The notes beneath the pieces are model-generated. The model was not told where the DNA came from. It worked only from the letters and a program-made list of their open reading frames with translations, and did no database searches. This document shows positions 43,908-51,943 of a stretch of DNA of 64,000 nucleotides, piece by piece. A program made the position numbers and the translations under genes. Every line of letters starts with the position of its first letter. The stretch's first letter is position 1. Source of the DNA: a virus; the IMG/VR virus record IMGVR_UViG_3300007616_000002, positions 1-64,000 of that record; one strand, written 5' to 3'.

Positions 43908-45197
43908 GTGAGTGAAAACTCAGTCTATCTGGCTGGCCCCATCCAACACGCCGACAATCATGGGACGAACTGGCGCGAGGAGATTCAAGAAGTTTATCCT
44001 GACCGATTCGATTGGCTTGACCCGCTGTCGAAGTATGACCCCACCGACCCGAAGGTGGACTTTTACTTCGATGAGGATGACCGAGACGACCTCTATGAAC
44101 TGAAGACCCAGACGGCCGATGATGGCTCAAACAAGTATGTCACACCCACGGACATTGTGGAAGGTGACAAGCTCGTCATCGATGAGGCTGATGCCATTCT
44201 TGTTGGTTGGTCGGTAGAGCAAGATTCAAGAGTAACTGATTCAAAGACTTCTGACATGAAAGTATGTCCTGAATGTGGCGAAGAAAAGAAGCTCTTAGCC
44301 AAACATATTCAAATGAGTGGGTGTTCATGGCCCAAAATTCCTGAACCCGATGTTGAGGCTATTGCGGGGATGGTTCTTGGCGATGGCTCAATTAATAACC
44401 GGGATGGTCTCCCCCGACTTGACATTAGTATGATTTCGGGGAAGTTTTTGGAGCATCTGTATGACCGTTTTGGGGTTTTATCTGCTGGATTGAAGGTTAA
44501 GAAAACGGCCTCGGCTCAAGCAGTATCGCATCGTGAAAGTGGTTTCAATCCGGGCGCAGAGGCGTCGGAATATTCTGACGTGTATCGCTATTGGACAATT
44601 GGGCATCCAGTTTTTGAAGAATTTGCGTCTTGGTATGGACCCAATGGAAAGGAGATTCCAGACGTTTTCAAATTGACACCTGAATCGGCCCGATATTGGT
44701 ATGTATCGGATGGTGGATTAAATTGGAACAAGAAGGCATCTCGGGCGTATGTTCAGATTAGTAGTGTTGTCGGTGCTTCAGACGAACGACTTGAAGAGTT
44801 ATTTGATGAGGTGGGATTCTCTCCCAATGTTGGGAATGGGGCTGTTCAGTTCTCCGTCGAGGAGTCAGAGAAGTTCCTTGATTGGATTGGTGACCCGTTA
44901 CCCAACTTCGAGTATAAATGGGAGTATAAATCGTTCAAGCAGTATGAGCGTGCAAAACCTTTGACCAAAGTTAGCTCAGCGGGGACCCCGATGGAGGTCA
45001 TGTATCAGTACATGTTGAACGAACTTCACCCGCATCGAGAGCACGTCCCCATCGTGGTGTGGTGGATTGATGGTGAATACTCCAACAGCCACCTCTCACC
45101 GTGGATGGAGTATCACGCTGACCGCATAGAGTTCGACCGAGAGGATGCACTCAACACGCTAGAGTTCACACTCGAATCTGACGTGATTGTCGAGTAG
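43908..45197 (+). CDS. Nucleoside 2-deoxyribosyltransferase-like protein with in-frame LAGLIDADG insert
   Basis: 429 residues, GTG start. Residues 1-104 and about 355-429 form one deoxyribosyltransferase/DUF4406-like fold: NSVYLAGPIQHADNHGTNW, DEADAILVGWS and GTPMEVMYQYMLN, which is normally the next motif. About 250 residues are inserted between them. The insert has a zinc knuckle (CPECGEEKKLLAKHIQMSGC), a LAGLIDADG helix (AIAGMVLGDGSINNRDG) and VSDGGLNWN, closely related to the free-standing nuclease at 2460. No Cys/Ser start or His-Asn end typical of inteins is obvious. The reading frame is continuous, so an in-frame intron, a non-canonical intein or a tolerated fusion are all open. Confidence 0.75.
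   Translation: MSENSVYLAGPIQHADNHGTNWREEIQEVYPDRFDWLDPLSKYDPTDPKVDFYFDEDDRDDLYELKTQTADDGSNKYVTPTDIVEGDKLVIDEADAILVGWSVEQDSRVTDSKTSDMKVCPECGEEKKLLAKHIQMSGCSWPKIPEPDVEAIAGMVLGDGSINNRDGLPRLDISMISGKFLEHLYDRFGVLSAGLKVKKTASAQAVSHRESGFNPGAEASEYSDVYRYWTIGHPVFEEFASWYGPNGKEIPDVFKLTPESARYWYVSDGGLNWNKKASRAYVQISSVVGASDERLEELFDEVGFSPNVGNGAVQFSVEESEKFLDWIGDPLPNFEYKWEYKSFKQYERAKPLTKVSSAGTPMEVMYQYMLNELHPHREHVPIVVWWIDGEYSNSHLSPWMEYHADRIEFDREDALNTLEFTLESDVIVE
44221..44970 (+). mobile_element. LAGLIDADG homing endonuclease insert
   Basis: Approximate borders: after ...GWSVEQ and before ...SAGTPMEV. Slightly AT-richer than the flanks. Inserted in the substrate-site motif of the host gene, as homing elements often are. 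GAGC (about 44215) and GCTC (about 44974) could pair as in a bulge-helix-bulge, but the resulting join would shift the frame. Confidence 0.6.
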
Positions 45198-45236
45198 TCC
45201 ACTCTTGGTCGATTCGGTGTGAACTATTCTGTTTTC

Positions 45237-45307
45237 GGGCGATTAGTGTAACGGTAAAATTCGAGCCTTGGGTGCTCGGTCTGAAGGTTCGATTCCTTCA
45301 TCGCCCA
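45237..45307 (+). tRNA. tRNA-Pro(TGG)
   Basis: Acceptor GGGCGAT/ATCGCCC, anticodon arm CGAGC-CTTGGGT-GCTCG with TGG at 45269-45271, T arm GAAGG-TTCGATT-CCTTC, discriminator A. Stands alone after the 43908 operon. Confidence 0.9.
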
Positions 45308-45319
45308 TTTTCTTATCCG

Positions 45320-45339
45320 GTACCTTTAATAGATACCCG
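45320..45339 (+). promoter_or_regulatory. Extended promoter for the 45355 operon
   Basis: GTACCTTTAATAGATACCCG; ACCCG..GGGT dyad ends just before ATG 45355. Confidence 0.6.
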
Positions 45340-45354
45340 ACGAAAGTATAGGGT

Positions 45355-45726
45355 ATGAGTACGAGCAATAACGAAGACCTTGGACATAAGCTCACTGAGT
45401 TACAGCGAAAGTCTGAACATAGTGACTTTGAACACGTTGGATACATCGTCTGGGTTAAGGACCAAGTAGAAGAAAGTGGGAAGGTAGCTATTAAAGTCCA
45501 GTTCCCTGACGATAGGAGCTACTTTATTAATCATTTCGACTGGCCCGAAGATTGGAATACGGATTCAAAGCTGAAGCGGTTGGTAGAGCATGATAAACTT
45601 CCGTTCGCACCGGGGTCGTTCACGAACGAAGAACTACAGGACGAACCTGTCCCCATCGACCCGAAGCGTAGATGTATAAAGATTCCCAGAAAATCACATG
45701 AGAGGGTTTGTGAGCCGGCCAAGTAA
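45355..45726 (+). CDS. Hypothetical protein, 123 aa
   Basis: IVWVKDQVEESGKVAIKVQFPDDRSYFINHFDWPEDW (pieces) is beta-rich; the C-terminus is basic (PKRRCIKIPRKSHERV). No family recognised. Confidence 0.5.
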   Translation: MSTSNNEDLGHKLTELQRKSEHSDFEHVGYIVWVKDQVEESGKVAIKVQFPDDRSYFINHFDWPEDWNTDSKLKRLVEHDKLPFAPGSFTNEELQDEPVPIDPKRRCIKIPRKSHERVCEPAK

Positions 45727-45732
45727 AAGCTG

Positions 45733-45876
45733 ATGAGTGTCCCGTTCGTGGAAGATACTTTCGATAACATCGAAGAGAATGGCATTCTGGACACATTGGT
45801 GGTTCTTGGGGTGAAAGTATACTATCTCATCGTGCTCATGGTGGTATCCATCACTCTTCTCTTGGTGGTTCTATGA
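45733..45876 (+). CDS. Membrane micro-protein, 47 aa
   Basis: Short acidic start, then one long hydrophobic helix (LDTLVVLGVKVYYLIVLMVV and SITLLLVVL). Overlaps the next membrane gene by ATGA. Confidence 0.5.
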   Translation: MSVPFVEDTFDNIEENGILDTLVVLGVKVYYLIVLMVVSITLLLVVL

Positions 45877-46250
45877 GTTCGCTACTCATAGCGACGCTGT
45901 GTTGGGCAATTCCTTCAGTTTTAGCTATTTTATTGATGAATGAAAATTGCAAGGAATGTGAGAATGAACTAAAGACAACCACTTTCTTCGTCTTGTTAGG
46001 GTTCTCTATCTTTGGTGCGGGTATTGTGGGTCCTGTGGAGTCTACTGAAGCGATGGTTGAGCATGAAATTGTTGAAGAGGATTTCTTCGACAAATACCCC
46101 AATGATGAAACTATTTACATTACTAAACAGGGAGCTGTATTCACTGGGTTCTACTGGGCGTTCGGATTATCATTCGTAGTTCTGTCTGCAATTGCAGGTG
46201 ATGCTCTTCATGAGTTCAACATGAGAGTTGAACATCACCGAAAAACTTAA
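45873..46250 (+). CDS. Membrane protein, 125 aa
   Basis: Three hydrophobic segments: residues about 2-21 (SLLIATLCWAIPSVLAILLM), 36-55 (TTFFVLLGFSIFGAGIVGPV) and 89-110 (FTGFYWAFGLSFVVLSAIAG). Basic C-terminus. The two neighbouring membrane genes could form a complex. AT-rich codons in the first half. Confidence 0.55.
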   Translation: MSSLLIATLCWAIPSVLAILLMNENCKECENELKTTTFFVLLGFSIFGAGIVGPVESTEAMVEHEIVEEDFFDKYPNDETIYITKQGAVFTGFYWAFGLSFVVLSAIAGDALHEFNMRVEHHRKT

Positions 46251-46260
46251 ATACCACCCG
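46239..46260 (+). promoter_or_regulatory. Extended promoter for the 46281 gene
   Basis: CGAAAAACTTAAATACCACCCG, overlapping the end of the membrane gene. A second TATA-like GCTTAAGTACT (46268-46278) sits right before ATG 46281. Confidence 0.6.
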
Positions 46261-46280
46261 TCCATAAAGCTTAAGTACTA

Positions 46281-46535
46281 ATGGACGAACAGAAGTCTGA
46301 ATGTAATTCGATTGAGAGCGGAGAGCCACCTGCGGTTACTATCAACTACGGAGTTTTTGAGGTTGCCGTGTACGGGGGTTCAGGTGACTCACTCGAAAAA
46401 GTCGAAGAGGCAACTGAGAGGCGCGTAGAAGAAGCTATGAAGAATATCGAAGAACTCAAGCGAATGGATTACGACCTTAGCGAAGAGTACACAGAAGAGG
46501 ATGACCGAGGACCGACCGGTCGGATGAGTCAGTAG
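46281..46535 (+). CDS. Hypothetical acidic protein, 84 aa
   Basis: Short beta part (VTINYGVFEVAVYGGSG) then a long charged helix (LEKVEEATERRVEEAMKNIEEL), probably coiled-coil. No family recognised. Ends tail to tail with the minus-strand gene. Confidence 0.5.
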   Translation: MDEQKSECNSIESGEPPAVTINYGVFEVAVYGGSGDSLEKVEEATERRVEEAMKNIEELKRMDYDLSEEYTEEDDRGPTGRMSQ

Positions 46536-46754
46536 TCAGTCTGCCACCGCGACAGGTAAATTTTCGTTAAGTACTTCTGTCTCTGTATCCCGAACATCGA
46601 CGGGAGGATGGACGAAGAGTGCGTGTCCGACGAGCGCAATTGCGAACAAGGAAAACACACTCACCACCATCGGTGTTGTGAGGATTGCTGTCACCGCTCC
46701 AGCGAGGAGCAGGAAACCTATACCAGCCAATACTTTGTCGTAGTAGTTTGCCAT
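46536..46754 (-). CDS. Membrane protein, 72 aa
   Basis: Two membrane segments (VLAGIGFLLLAGAVTAILT and MVVSVFSLFAIALVGHALFV) followed by an acidic tail. GGTGATG precedes the ATG as a weak ribosome binding site. The only strong promoter is 110 bases upstream (46861-46881), giving an unusually long leader. Confidence 0.55.
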   Translation of the reverse strand: MANYYDKVLAGIGFLLLAGAVTAILTTPMVVSVFSLFAIALVGHALFVHPPVDVRDTETEVLNENLPVAVAD

Positions 46755-46860
46755 TTTTCATCACCTACATTAATAGTTGCACTTACCCCTATTCGTTGGG
46801 GCAAGTAGGTGGCTCGGGTGAAAAAGGACCTCCGAGCCTGACTGTGTGTAAATATGAGTG

Positions 46861-46881
46861 GGTGGTATATAAGTCTTTCGG
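46861..46881 (-). promoter_or_regulatory. Extended promoter, minus strand
   Basis: CCGAAAGACTTATATACCACC on the minus strand. Divergent from the promoter at 46906. Leader of about 105 bases before ATG 46754 shows no supported gene. Confidence 0.55.
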
Positions 46882-46905
46882 TTAAAGTGAGTAATTTTCG
46901 GGTCG

Positions 46906-46928
46906 GGGAAAAGTTTAAGTACCCCCGG
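46906..46928 (+). promoter_or_regulatory. Extended promoter for tRNA-Val/tRNA-Ser
   Basis: GGGGAAAAGTTTAAGTACCC. The transcript begins with a segment (46938-46990) also found at 35199-35247. Confidence 0.65.
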
Positions 46929-46937
46929 AACATAGCT

Positions 46938-46990
46938 GTGGGTGCAGGAAGAGAAAAAGGCGGGACCTTTAACAAAGGTAAACACACTTG
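46938..46990 (+). repeat. Leader segment repeated at 35199-35247
   Basis: Both copies follow an extended promoter and share GTGC.GG..., a purine run, GCGGG, and an identical 20-base block ending GGTAAACACACTTG (46971-46990; 35228-35247). Confidence 0.55.
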
Positions 46991-47007
46991 AGGAAGTGGT
47001 GCTGTGC

Positions 47008-47082
47008 GCGGGTGTGGTCTAGTCCGGTTACGACACTCCCCTTACATGGGAGAGGCCGAAGGTTCAACTCCTTCCACCCGCA
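47008..47082 (+). tRNA. tRNA-Val(TAC)
   Basis: Acceptor GCGGGTG/CACCCGC, anticodon arm CTCCC-CTTACAT-GGGAG with TAC at 47043-47045, T arm GAAGG-TTCAACT-CCTTC, discriminator A. Confidence 0.9.
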
Positions 47083-47086
47083 TGAT

Positions 47087-47170
47087 GCCACCGTTGGACA
47101 GTTTGGCCGTCCGTCCGCTTGCTGAGCGGGTATCCTCACGGGTTCCCCGGTTCAAATCCGGGCGGTGGCG
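47087..47170 (+). tRNA. tRNA-Ser(GCT)
   Basis: Acceptor GCCACCG/CGGTGGC, anticodon arm TCCGC-TTGCTGA-GCGGG with GCT at 47121-47123, long variable arm TATCCTCACGGGTTC, T arm CCCGG-TTCAAAT-CCGGG, discriminator G. A standard class II serine tRNA, unlike the GCT-containing gene at 11802. Confidence 0.9.
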
Positions 47171-47174
47171 TAAT

Positions 47175-47196
47175 CAAAAGACTTAAGTGCTACCCG
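47175..47196 (+). promoter_or_regulatory. Extended promoter for the 47212 operon
   Basis: CAAAAGACTTAAGTGCTACCCG; sets ATG 47212 as start within a longer open frame. Confidence 0.6.
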
Positions 47197-47211
47197 ACTC
47201 TCCGTTCACGT

Positions 47212-47463
47212 ATGCAAAAGTTTGTTGTAAAAGTTCGAGAACGTGAGACTGAGATGGTGCGTGCCATGCGAGCTAGTTCGGTTGATGAAGCAAAGCGAGC
47301 CTTCACTGAGGGTGGTATATTCAGCCATCTCGAACTGCTTAGTATCTATGACTTCGGTGATTATGTTGAGAACTTCGAGCAGAAAGTGGAGTACGCCAAT
47401 GGAATGGTCCGATTTGGCGAGCGAGCGTTTCAGGATAAGCGTAACGTTGGTGAGTTCAATTAA
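47212..47463 (+). CDS. Hypothetical protein, 83 aa
   Basis: KFVVKVRERETEMVRAMRASSVDEAKRAFTEGG looks like a small alpha-beta fold. The TAATG overlap couples it to the next gene. Confidence 0.5.
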   Translation: MQKFVVKVRERETEMVRAMRASSVDEAKRAFTEGGIFSHLELLSIYDFGDYVENFEQKVEYANGMVRFGERAFQDKRNVGEFN

Positions 47464-47849
47464 TGGGCGTCGAGGTATACGTTGCCAGCGACGATGATGA
47501 ACTTCTAGGAAAGCTAAAAGAAAAGTATCCCGAGCAGTCGTTCCTCACCAACGACTCAGACGCGGAAGCTGAGCCGAGTAAGGTTGTTTCAGCCTCTCAC
47601 GAGGTGGTCGAAGAGTCGGATGGTGTTCTTGTTGTCTACGATGGAAGTGAGGATTACATTGCAGATGTGCTGGTTCGGACAGCCTACGAGCACGGAACAC
47701 CGGTAGTCGTCTATAACGACACTGATGAAACCGTTGAACCGTGGTTGGCCTATCACACTCGGTACGTTGATGACCGTATCTCACAGGCAGTTCCGTGTCT
47801 GTTGATGTATGCTGGTGTGTCTGCGGAGCAGGTCGTCAGTAAGGGTTGA
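47463..47849 (+). CDS. Nucleoside deoxyribosyltransferase/SLOG-like protein, 128 aa
   Basis: VEVYVASDDDELLGKL at the start, then SHEVVEESDGVLVVYDGSEDYIADVLVRTAYEHGTPVVVYN (pieces). A D-GVLVVYDG strand followed by a helix with TA-E and a G-PVVVY strand is the core pattern of deoxyribosyltransferase-like and SLOG proteins. The N-terminal substrate loop of true deoxyribosyltransferases (GP) is absent, so activity is uncertain. May act on nucleotides alongside the 43908 protein. Confidence 0.5.
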   Translation: MGVEVYVASDDDELLGKLKEKYPEQSFLTNDSDAEAEPSKVVSASHEVVEESDGVLVVYDGSEDYIADVLVRTAYEHGTPVVVYNDTDETVEPWLAYHTRYVDDRISQAVPCLLMYAGVSAEQVVSKG

Positions 47850-47855
47850 GTGAGG

Positions 47856-47878
47856 CGTAACATTTAAGACCCATCCGA
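47856..47878 (+). promoter_or_regulatory. Extended promoter for DNA polymerase B
   Basis: GCGTAACATTTAAGACCCATCCG, with GACCA...TGGTC dyad ending at ATG 47896. Decides against the TTG at 47887. Confidence 0.6.
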
Positions 47879-47895
47879 CCATCTTTTTGGTCACG

Positions 47896-50800
47896 ATGGG
47901 TATTCGAAACTTCGCCAACTTAGCTACTGAAAAAGAGCCGTTAAAGCTCACTACTGCGGAATATACTGTCGAAGACAGTGGGAGCGTTCGTGATGAGCCG
48001 ATTGTTCACCTCATCTGCCGACGCCCGAACGGGAAGCGTCGTCATATCGAGGTAGAGGGGTTTTACCCTTCGTTCTACATCACCGGAGAAGAGTTCCTTG
48101 AGAACAAGACTGAACTCATCAACGAAGGACGTATTCGGTGGATGGAAGTTCCTGAGTCGATGGTCAACAAAGAGGACGACAGGGAACTCTTTTTCCAAGA
48201 TTCCGTTCGGATGATGGACGACGGGAATGAAGTGCAAACGCTTCACGACGAGAAGCTGGTAAAGATTGTCTGCGGCATCCCCAAGCATACCTCTAACCGA
48301 AAGAACGGTGGACTGTCGGACTACTTCGACCAGACGTGGGAATCTGACGTGTTCTTCACCCAGCGTTTTCTTATCGACACCGGAGTCAAGACGGGATTCC
48401 GCGCCCCCGTTGGTGAGGACCGAGTTCACTTCTCCGAGCTTGAGCCGCTCAGCCCGGAAGAGACACCCAACGTCGAGTCACGAACAATATATCTTGACAT
48501 TGAGGTGTATAGCGATGGGGAGTTTCCGGACCCGACGGAAGCTGAACAACCCGTCACGTCTATCTCTGCTTACGACAGCTACGATGACGAGTACAAGGCG
48601 TGGATTCTGCATACTGAAGAGTGGGCAAACACAGTGCCGGGCGGCTACGGAGGCAGTGAAGAAGACTTCGAAAAGATGGAGGACCACTTCGAAGAGCAGT
48701 ACGACGAGCGGTGGCCGGGGACGGAGGTGCGTGTGTTTGCCGATGAATCATACCTGTTAGACGACTTTCACGAGTATGTCATAGACCGCCGTCCCGACAT
48801 TATGACGGGCTGGAACGCGCACAAGAACGATATTGGGAACGGGTTCGATTTCCCCTACCTCATCAACCGTAGCAAGGCTGTGAACGCGTGGAACGTGAAC
48901 GACTGGTCTCCCCTTCACAACGGCAATGTCTTCGTCACACGGGCTGGGAGCGCCGTCGTAGAGGGGATAGAACTCTTCGACATGCTCCGGGCCTACGAGA
49001 AGACACAAATCCACGAGCTTGACCAGAAATCACTCGACTACGTTGCCAACAAAGAACTCGGGATGGGGAAAGAGGATATAGACGACCTCAACGACGCATG
49101 GGCGTGGGAGCCCACCAAATTCCTGATGTACAACATTAGGGACACCGAGGCAGTCGTTGAGATTGAAGAATCGCAGTCGGTCATCTCGATGTACGACCAC
49201 CTTCGTGACGTGACCGGGCAGTTGTACTCCGAGTGTCACCACAACATCTCGATGATTGACATGTTGTTCCTGCGTGACGCCTTCGAGAAGAACATCGCTC
49301 TGCCGACCTCAGAGAAGCCCAACGTGCGTCATTATCACGGAGCAAAAGTGTTCACGCCCAGCCCCGGTCGCTCCGAGAACGTCTTCTACCCCGACTTGGC
49401 GAGCCTGTACCCCAACCTCTTCTGGGCGACAAACATGTCCCCCGAGACTGTCATCGGCAACTACGAGGACTTACAGGCGTCCGACTACGCCGAGGAGGAC
49501 TGTTTCGTCGTCTACTGGGACCCCAGAGACGAGGAAATGAAGAAGGACGACGACACGCCTGACTATGTTGCTGACCAGCACGACGAGGCGCTCTACGTCA
49601 TCAAGCCCGACATTAAGAAAGGGTTCGTGCGCGACAGCATCGGCAGTCTTATTGATATGAAGTATTTATATAAAGGCACTGACAAATATGGTGCTGTTAA
49701 GCGCGTGACTAACTCTTGCTTCACCCCCGATACTGAAGTCATGACCCCTGACGGTGTTCGGAATATTCGTGACCTTGACGTTGGTGATAAGGTGTACTCA
49801 CTAAATCCCGACACCCATCAGATGGAGGTCAAACAAGTTACTGAACTCATCGAAAAGCCCGATTACGACGACGAGTTAGTCACCATTCAGAATAACACTA
49901 TCGACCTGAAGGTAACTCCTGACCACCGCCTCTATACCAAGCGACAGCGCCACAGCGACGAGTTTGAGGCAGTCGATGCTGGAGGCCTCAACAGTTGGAC
50001 GAGCTATGAGATGGCTACTGACTGGTCTGTGCGGGAGAGTGGTGGTGTTGGTCGGATTGACCTTGCTGAGTACGTTAACTCGGACTTCGAAGTGACCGAG
50101 ACGGATGGTGTTGAGTACATTCGCAACGCAGAGACGATTAATGGTCGCCCCGGATGGGTCAAGCGGTATTACTCCGAGGAAGAGATGGCCAAGTTGGTTG
50201 GCTGGTTCGCAACTGAAGGACATTCGGTCGTTAGCTCAAGTTCGAGAGTCGCTATCAGCCAAAAAACCCCTGAACATTTCGAAGAGGTGGAGGAGTGCCT
50301 CTCGTCTACGGGACGATACGTCTCTAAAGACGCGAATGGGTTCAATGTGCACAATCGCCTTCTCGCTGAAGCCACAAGGAACATGTGCGGCGAATCCTCG
50401 TCAGAGAAGAAGCTCCCCGAGTGGGTGTTTGAGACAAAAGCATCGACGCGGAAAGAGCTTCGTAGCGTCCTCATGAAAGGAGACGGAGACTCGGACGCTA
50501 ACCGATTCAGCACCCAGTCCAAGAAGCTCCGTGACCAGTTCCTCCAACTCTGTTGGGAACTGGGTGACCCCGCGCAGTACAATCGTGATAGCGACGTATG
50601 GTGCGTTTACTTTGGCGAAAAGAGCCAGTCGTTCCGCATGAATCGGTCGGGTAACCGTGAGGGAGACGGTAACACCGAACAGGCCGAAAACGGCGTCTAT
50701 TGTGTGCAAGTCGAGGATAACCATATGCTCGTGGCAGGTCGGAACGGGAAATTTGTCAACATTTTTAATTGTTACGGCGTAATGGGCGACTCAGACACAT

Positions 50801-51912
50801 ACGGGAAAGGTTTCCGACTCTTCGACGTTCGTATTGCAGAAGCTATCACGCTCGCTGGCAGAAAGGTGCTGGAGTTCACCGCGAAGCAGATTCGCAACTG
50901 GCTCCAGAATAACGGCTTCCCCGAGGCCGAGATTGTCGGCGGCGACACGGACTCTGCGATGTGTTCTGTCCCCGGCTACGACATAGACCCCGAAGATATT
51001 TGGGCCGACTTCGTGCGTCACCAGAACGGAGAGCCTGTGCAGACACCCATCTTCAAGTCCGCAAAGTATGCCAACGACTCCTACGACGAGTTCATGGCAG
51101 AGACGTTTAACATCGAGAAGTCTGAGGGCTACGAGCACAAGATGGAAGTCGAAGTCGAGTGTGTGGCCGACGCGCTCTTCTTCAAGAGCGATTACGACGC
51201 CGACAACCCTGAAGAAGTCGGCAAGAAGAAAAGATACTCGCAAACTGTTGTCGTAGATGAGGATGATGGAATTATCGAGAACCCCGAGGCAGAGCACACT
51301 GGGTGGGACCTCGTTCGTTCTGATGCCTCTGGTGTCACCAAATGGGCCCAAGGACAGGTTCTCACTCTCATCCTGAAATCGGATACACCGAAGGATGACA
51401 CGCTAGACTTCCTTGAAGAATCTGTCAATTATCTTAAGAACGGTGACCTCGACGGACTTTCCGAAATGGCAGGCAGAGAGTTCACGATGGAGGATGTGGG
51501 CATACCGAAGTCTATCTCGTCGGCCCCGCCCGAAGAGTATGGTGTCGATGATGAGACGGGAGAAAACACACGTACTCCGCACCCCCACATCCGTGGAGCG
51601 AAGTACGCAACCCAGAACATCCCTGACGAGAGCATCGAGCAGGGGGCGAAGCCGTACCTCTACCATGTCGAACGGATGGGTGGTGACTATCCCCAGACCT
51701 ACACTGCCGACACACTCGAAGACGGGAACATCGTGGACGCCATCGCGGTCGAGAACCCGAGCAACATACCGAACGAGGCTCGTATGGACTGGGACGTGAT
51801 GGTCGAGAAACTGCTCAAAAATCCGATAAACGAGATTATCATGACGATGGGGTGGACTTGGGAAGACGTAACAAACGAAGGACGGCAAGCAGGACTGGAC
51901 GCATGGGCATAG
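47896..51912 (+). CDS. polB: Family B DNA polymerase with intein
   Basis: 1338 residues including a 351-residue intein. The N-terminal 3'-5' exonuclease shows TIYLDIEVYSDGEF (Exo I DIE), TGWNAHKNDIGNGFDFPYL (Exo II) and a later Exo III region. Polymerase motifs: FYPDLASLYPNLFW (motif A, DxxSLYP), then KRVTNS-CYGVMG (KxxxNSxYG motif B, split by the intein) and VGGDTDSAMCSVPG (motif C, xDTDS). Without the intein it is 987 residues, a normal size. It is the likely viral replicative polymerase, working with the PrimPol and RNase H. A stretch near residue 1060 (KKKRYSQTVVVDEDDG) fits the thumb/palm region of the family. Confidence 0.93.
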   Translation: MGIRNFANLATEKEPLKLTTAEYTVEDSGSVRDEPIVHLICRRPNGKRRHIEVEGFYPSFYITGEEFLENKTELINEGRIRWMEVPESMVNKEDDRELFFQDSVRMMDDGNEVQTLHDEKLVKIVCGIPKHTSNRKNGGLSDYFDQTWESDVFFTQRFLIDTGVKTGFRAPVGEDRVHFSELEPLSPEETPNVESRTIYLDIEVYSDGEFPDPTEAEQPVTSISAYDSYDDEYKAWILHTEEWANTVPGGYGGSEEDFEKMEDHFEEQYDERWPGTEVRVFADESYLLDDFHEYVIDRRPDIMTGWNAHKNDIGNGFDFPYLINRSKAVNAWNVNDWSPLHNGNVFVTRAGSAVVEGIELFDMLRAYEKTQIHELDQKSLDYVANKELGMGKEDIDDLNDAWAWEPTKFLMYNIRDTEAVVEIEESQSVISMYDHLRDVTGQLYSECHHNISMIDMLFLRDAFEKNIALPTSEKPNVRHYHGAKVFTPSPGRSENVFYPDLASLYPNLFWATNMSPETVIGNYEDLQASDYAEEDCFVVYWDPRDEEMKKDDDTPDYVADQHDEALYVIKPDIKKGFVRDSIGSLIDMKYLYKGTDKYGAVKRVTNSCFTPDTEVMTPDGVRNIRDLDVGDKVYSLNPDTHQMEVKQVTELIEKPDYDDELVTIQNNTIDLKVTPDHRLYTKRQRHSDEFEAVDAGGLNSWTSYEMATDWSVRESGGVGRIDLAEYVNSDFEVTETDGVEYIRNAETINGRPGWVKRYYSEEEMAKLVGWFATEGHSVVSSSSRVAISQKTPEHFEEVEECLSSTGRYVSKDANGFNVHNRLLAEATRNMCGESSSEKKLPEWVFETKASTRKELRSVLMKGDGDSDANRFSTQSKKLRDQFLQLCWELGDPAQYNRDSDVWCVYFGEKSQSFRMNRSGNREGDGNTEQAENGVYCVQVEDNHMLVAGRNGKFVNIFNCYGVMGDSDTYGKGFRLFDVRIAEAITLAGRKVLEFTAKQIRNWLQNNGFPEAEIVGGDTDSAMCSVPGYDIDPEDIWADFVRHQNGEPVQTPIFKSAKYANDSYDEFMAETFNIEKSEGYEHKMEVEVECVADALFFKSDYDADNPEEVGKKKRYSQTVVVDEDDGIIENPEAEHTGWDLVRSDASGVTKWAQGQVLTLILKSDTPKDDTLDFLEESVNYLKNGDLDGLSEMAGREFTMEDVGIPKSISSAPPEEYGVDDETGENTRTPHPHIRGAKYATQNIPDESIEQGAKPYLYHVERMGGDYPQTYTADTLEDGNIVDAIAVENPSNIPNEARMDWDVMVEKLLKNPINEIIMTMGWTWEDVTNEGRQAGLDAWA
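49717..50769 (+). mobile_element. Intein in PolB, 351 aa
   Basis: Starts CFTPDTEVMTPDGVRNIRDL (Cys1, block A) and includes LKVTPDHRLYTKRQ (block B, TxxH). It ends FVNIFN before Cys+1 (CYG); block F is NGVYCVQVEDNHMLVAGRNG. The penultimate residue is Phe rather than the usual His, though Asn at the end is kept. The middle (LVGWFATEGHSV...LRSVLMKGDGDSD) holds a DOD-type LAGLIDADG pair, so it may still home. Inserted between NS and CYG in motif B, a hotspot for archaeal PolB inteins. Confidence 0.88.
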
Positions 51913-51915
51913 CGT

Positions 51916-51933
51916 AGCACACTGTGTTTACCT
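51916..51933. repeat. CACACTGTGTTTACC element
   Basis: ACAC-T-GTGT inverted core plus GTTTACC, four bases after the polB stop. Reverse-orientation relative of the GTAAACACACTG elements. Confidence 0.45.
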
Positions 51934-51943
51934 ACTTTGTTAA

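Noticed and set aside
44206-44985. Bulge-helix-bulge intron in the 43908 gene (GAGC/GCTC core)
   Set aside because: The predicted join would put GTPMEV out of frame, and flanking helices are poor; kept only as a remark.
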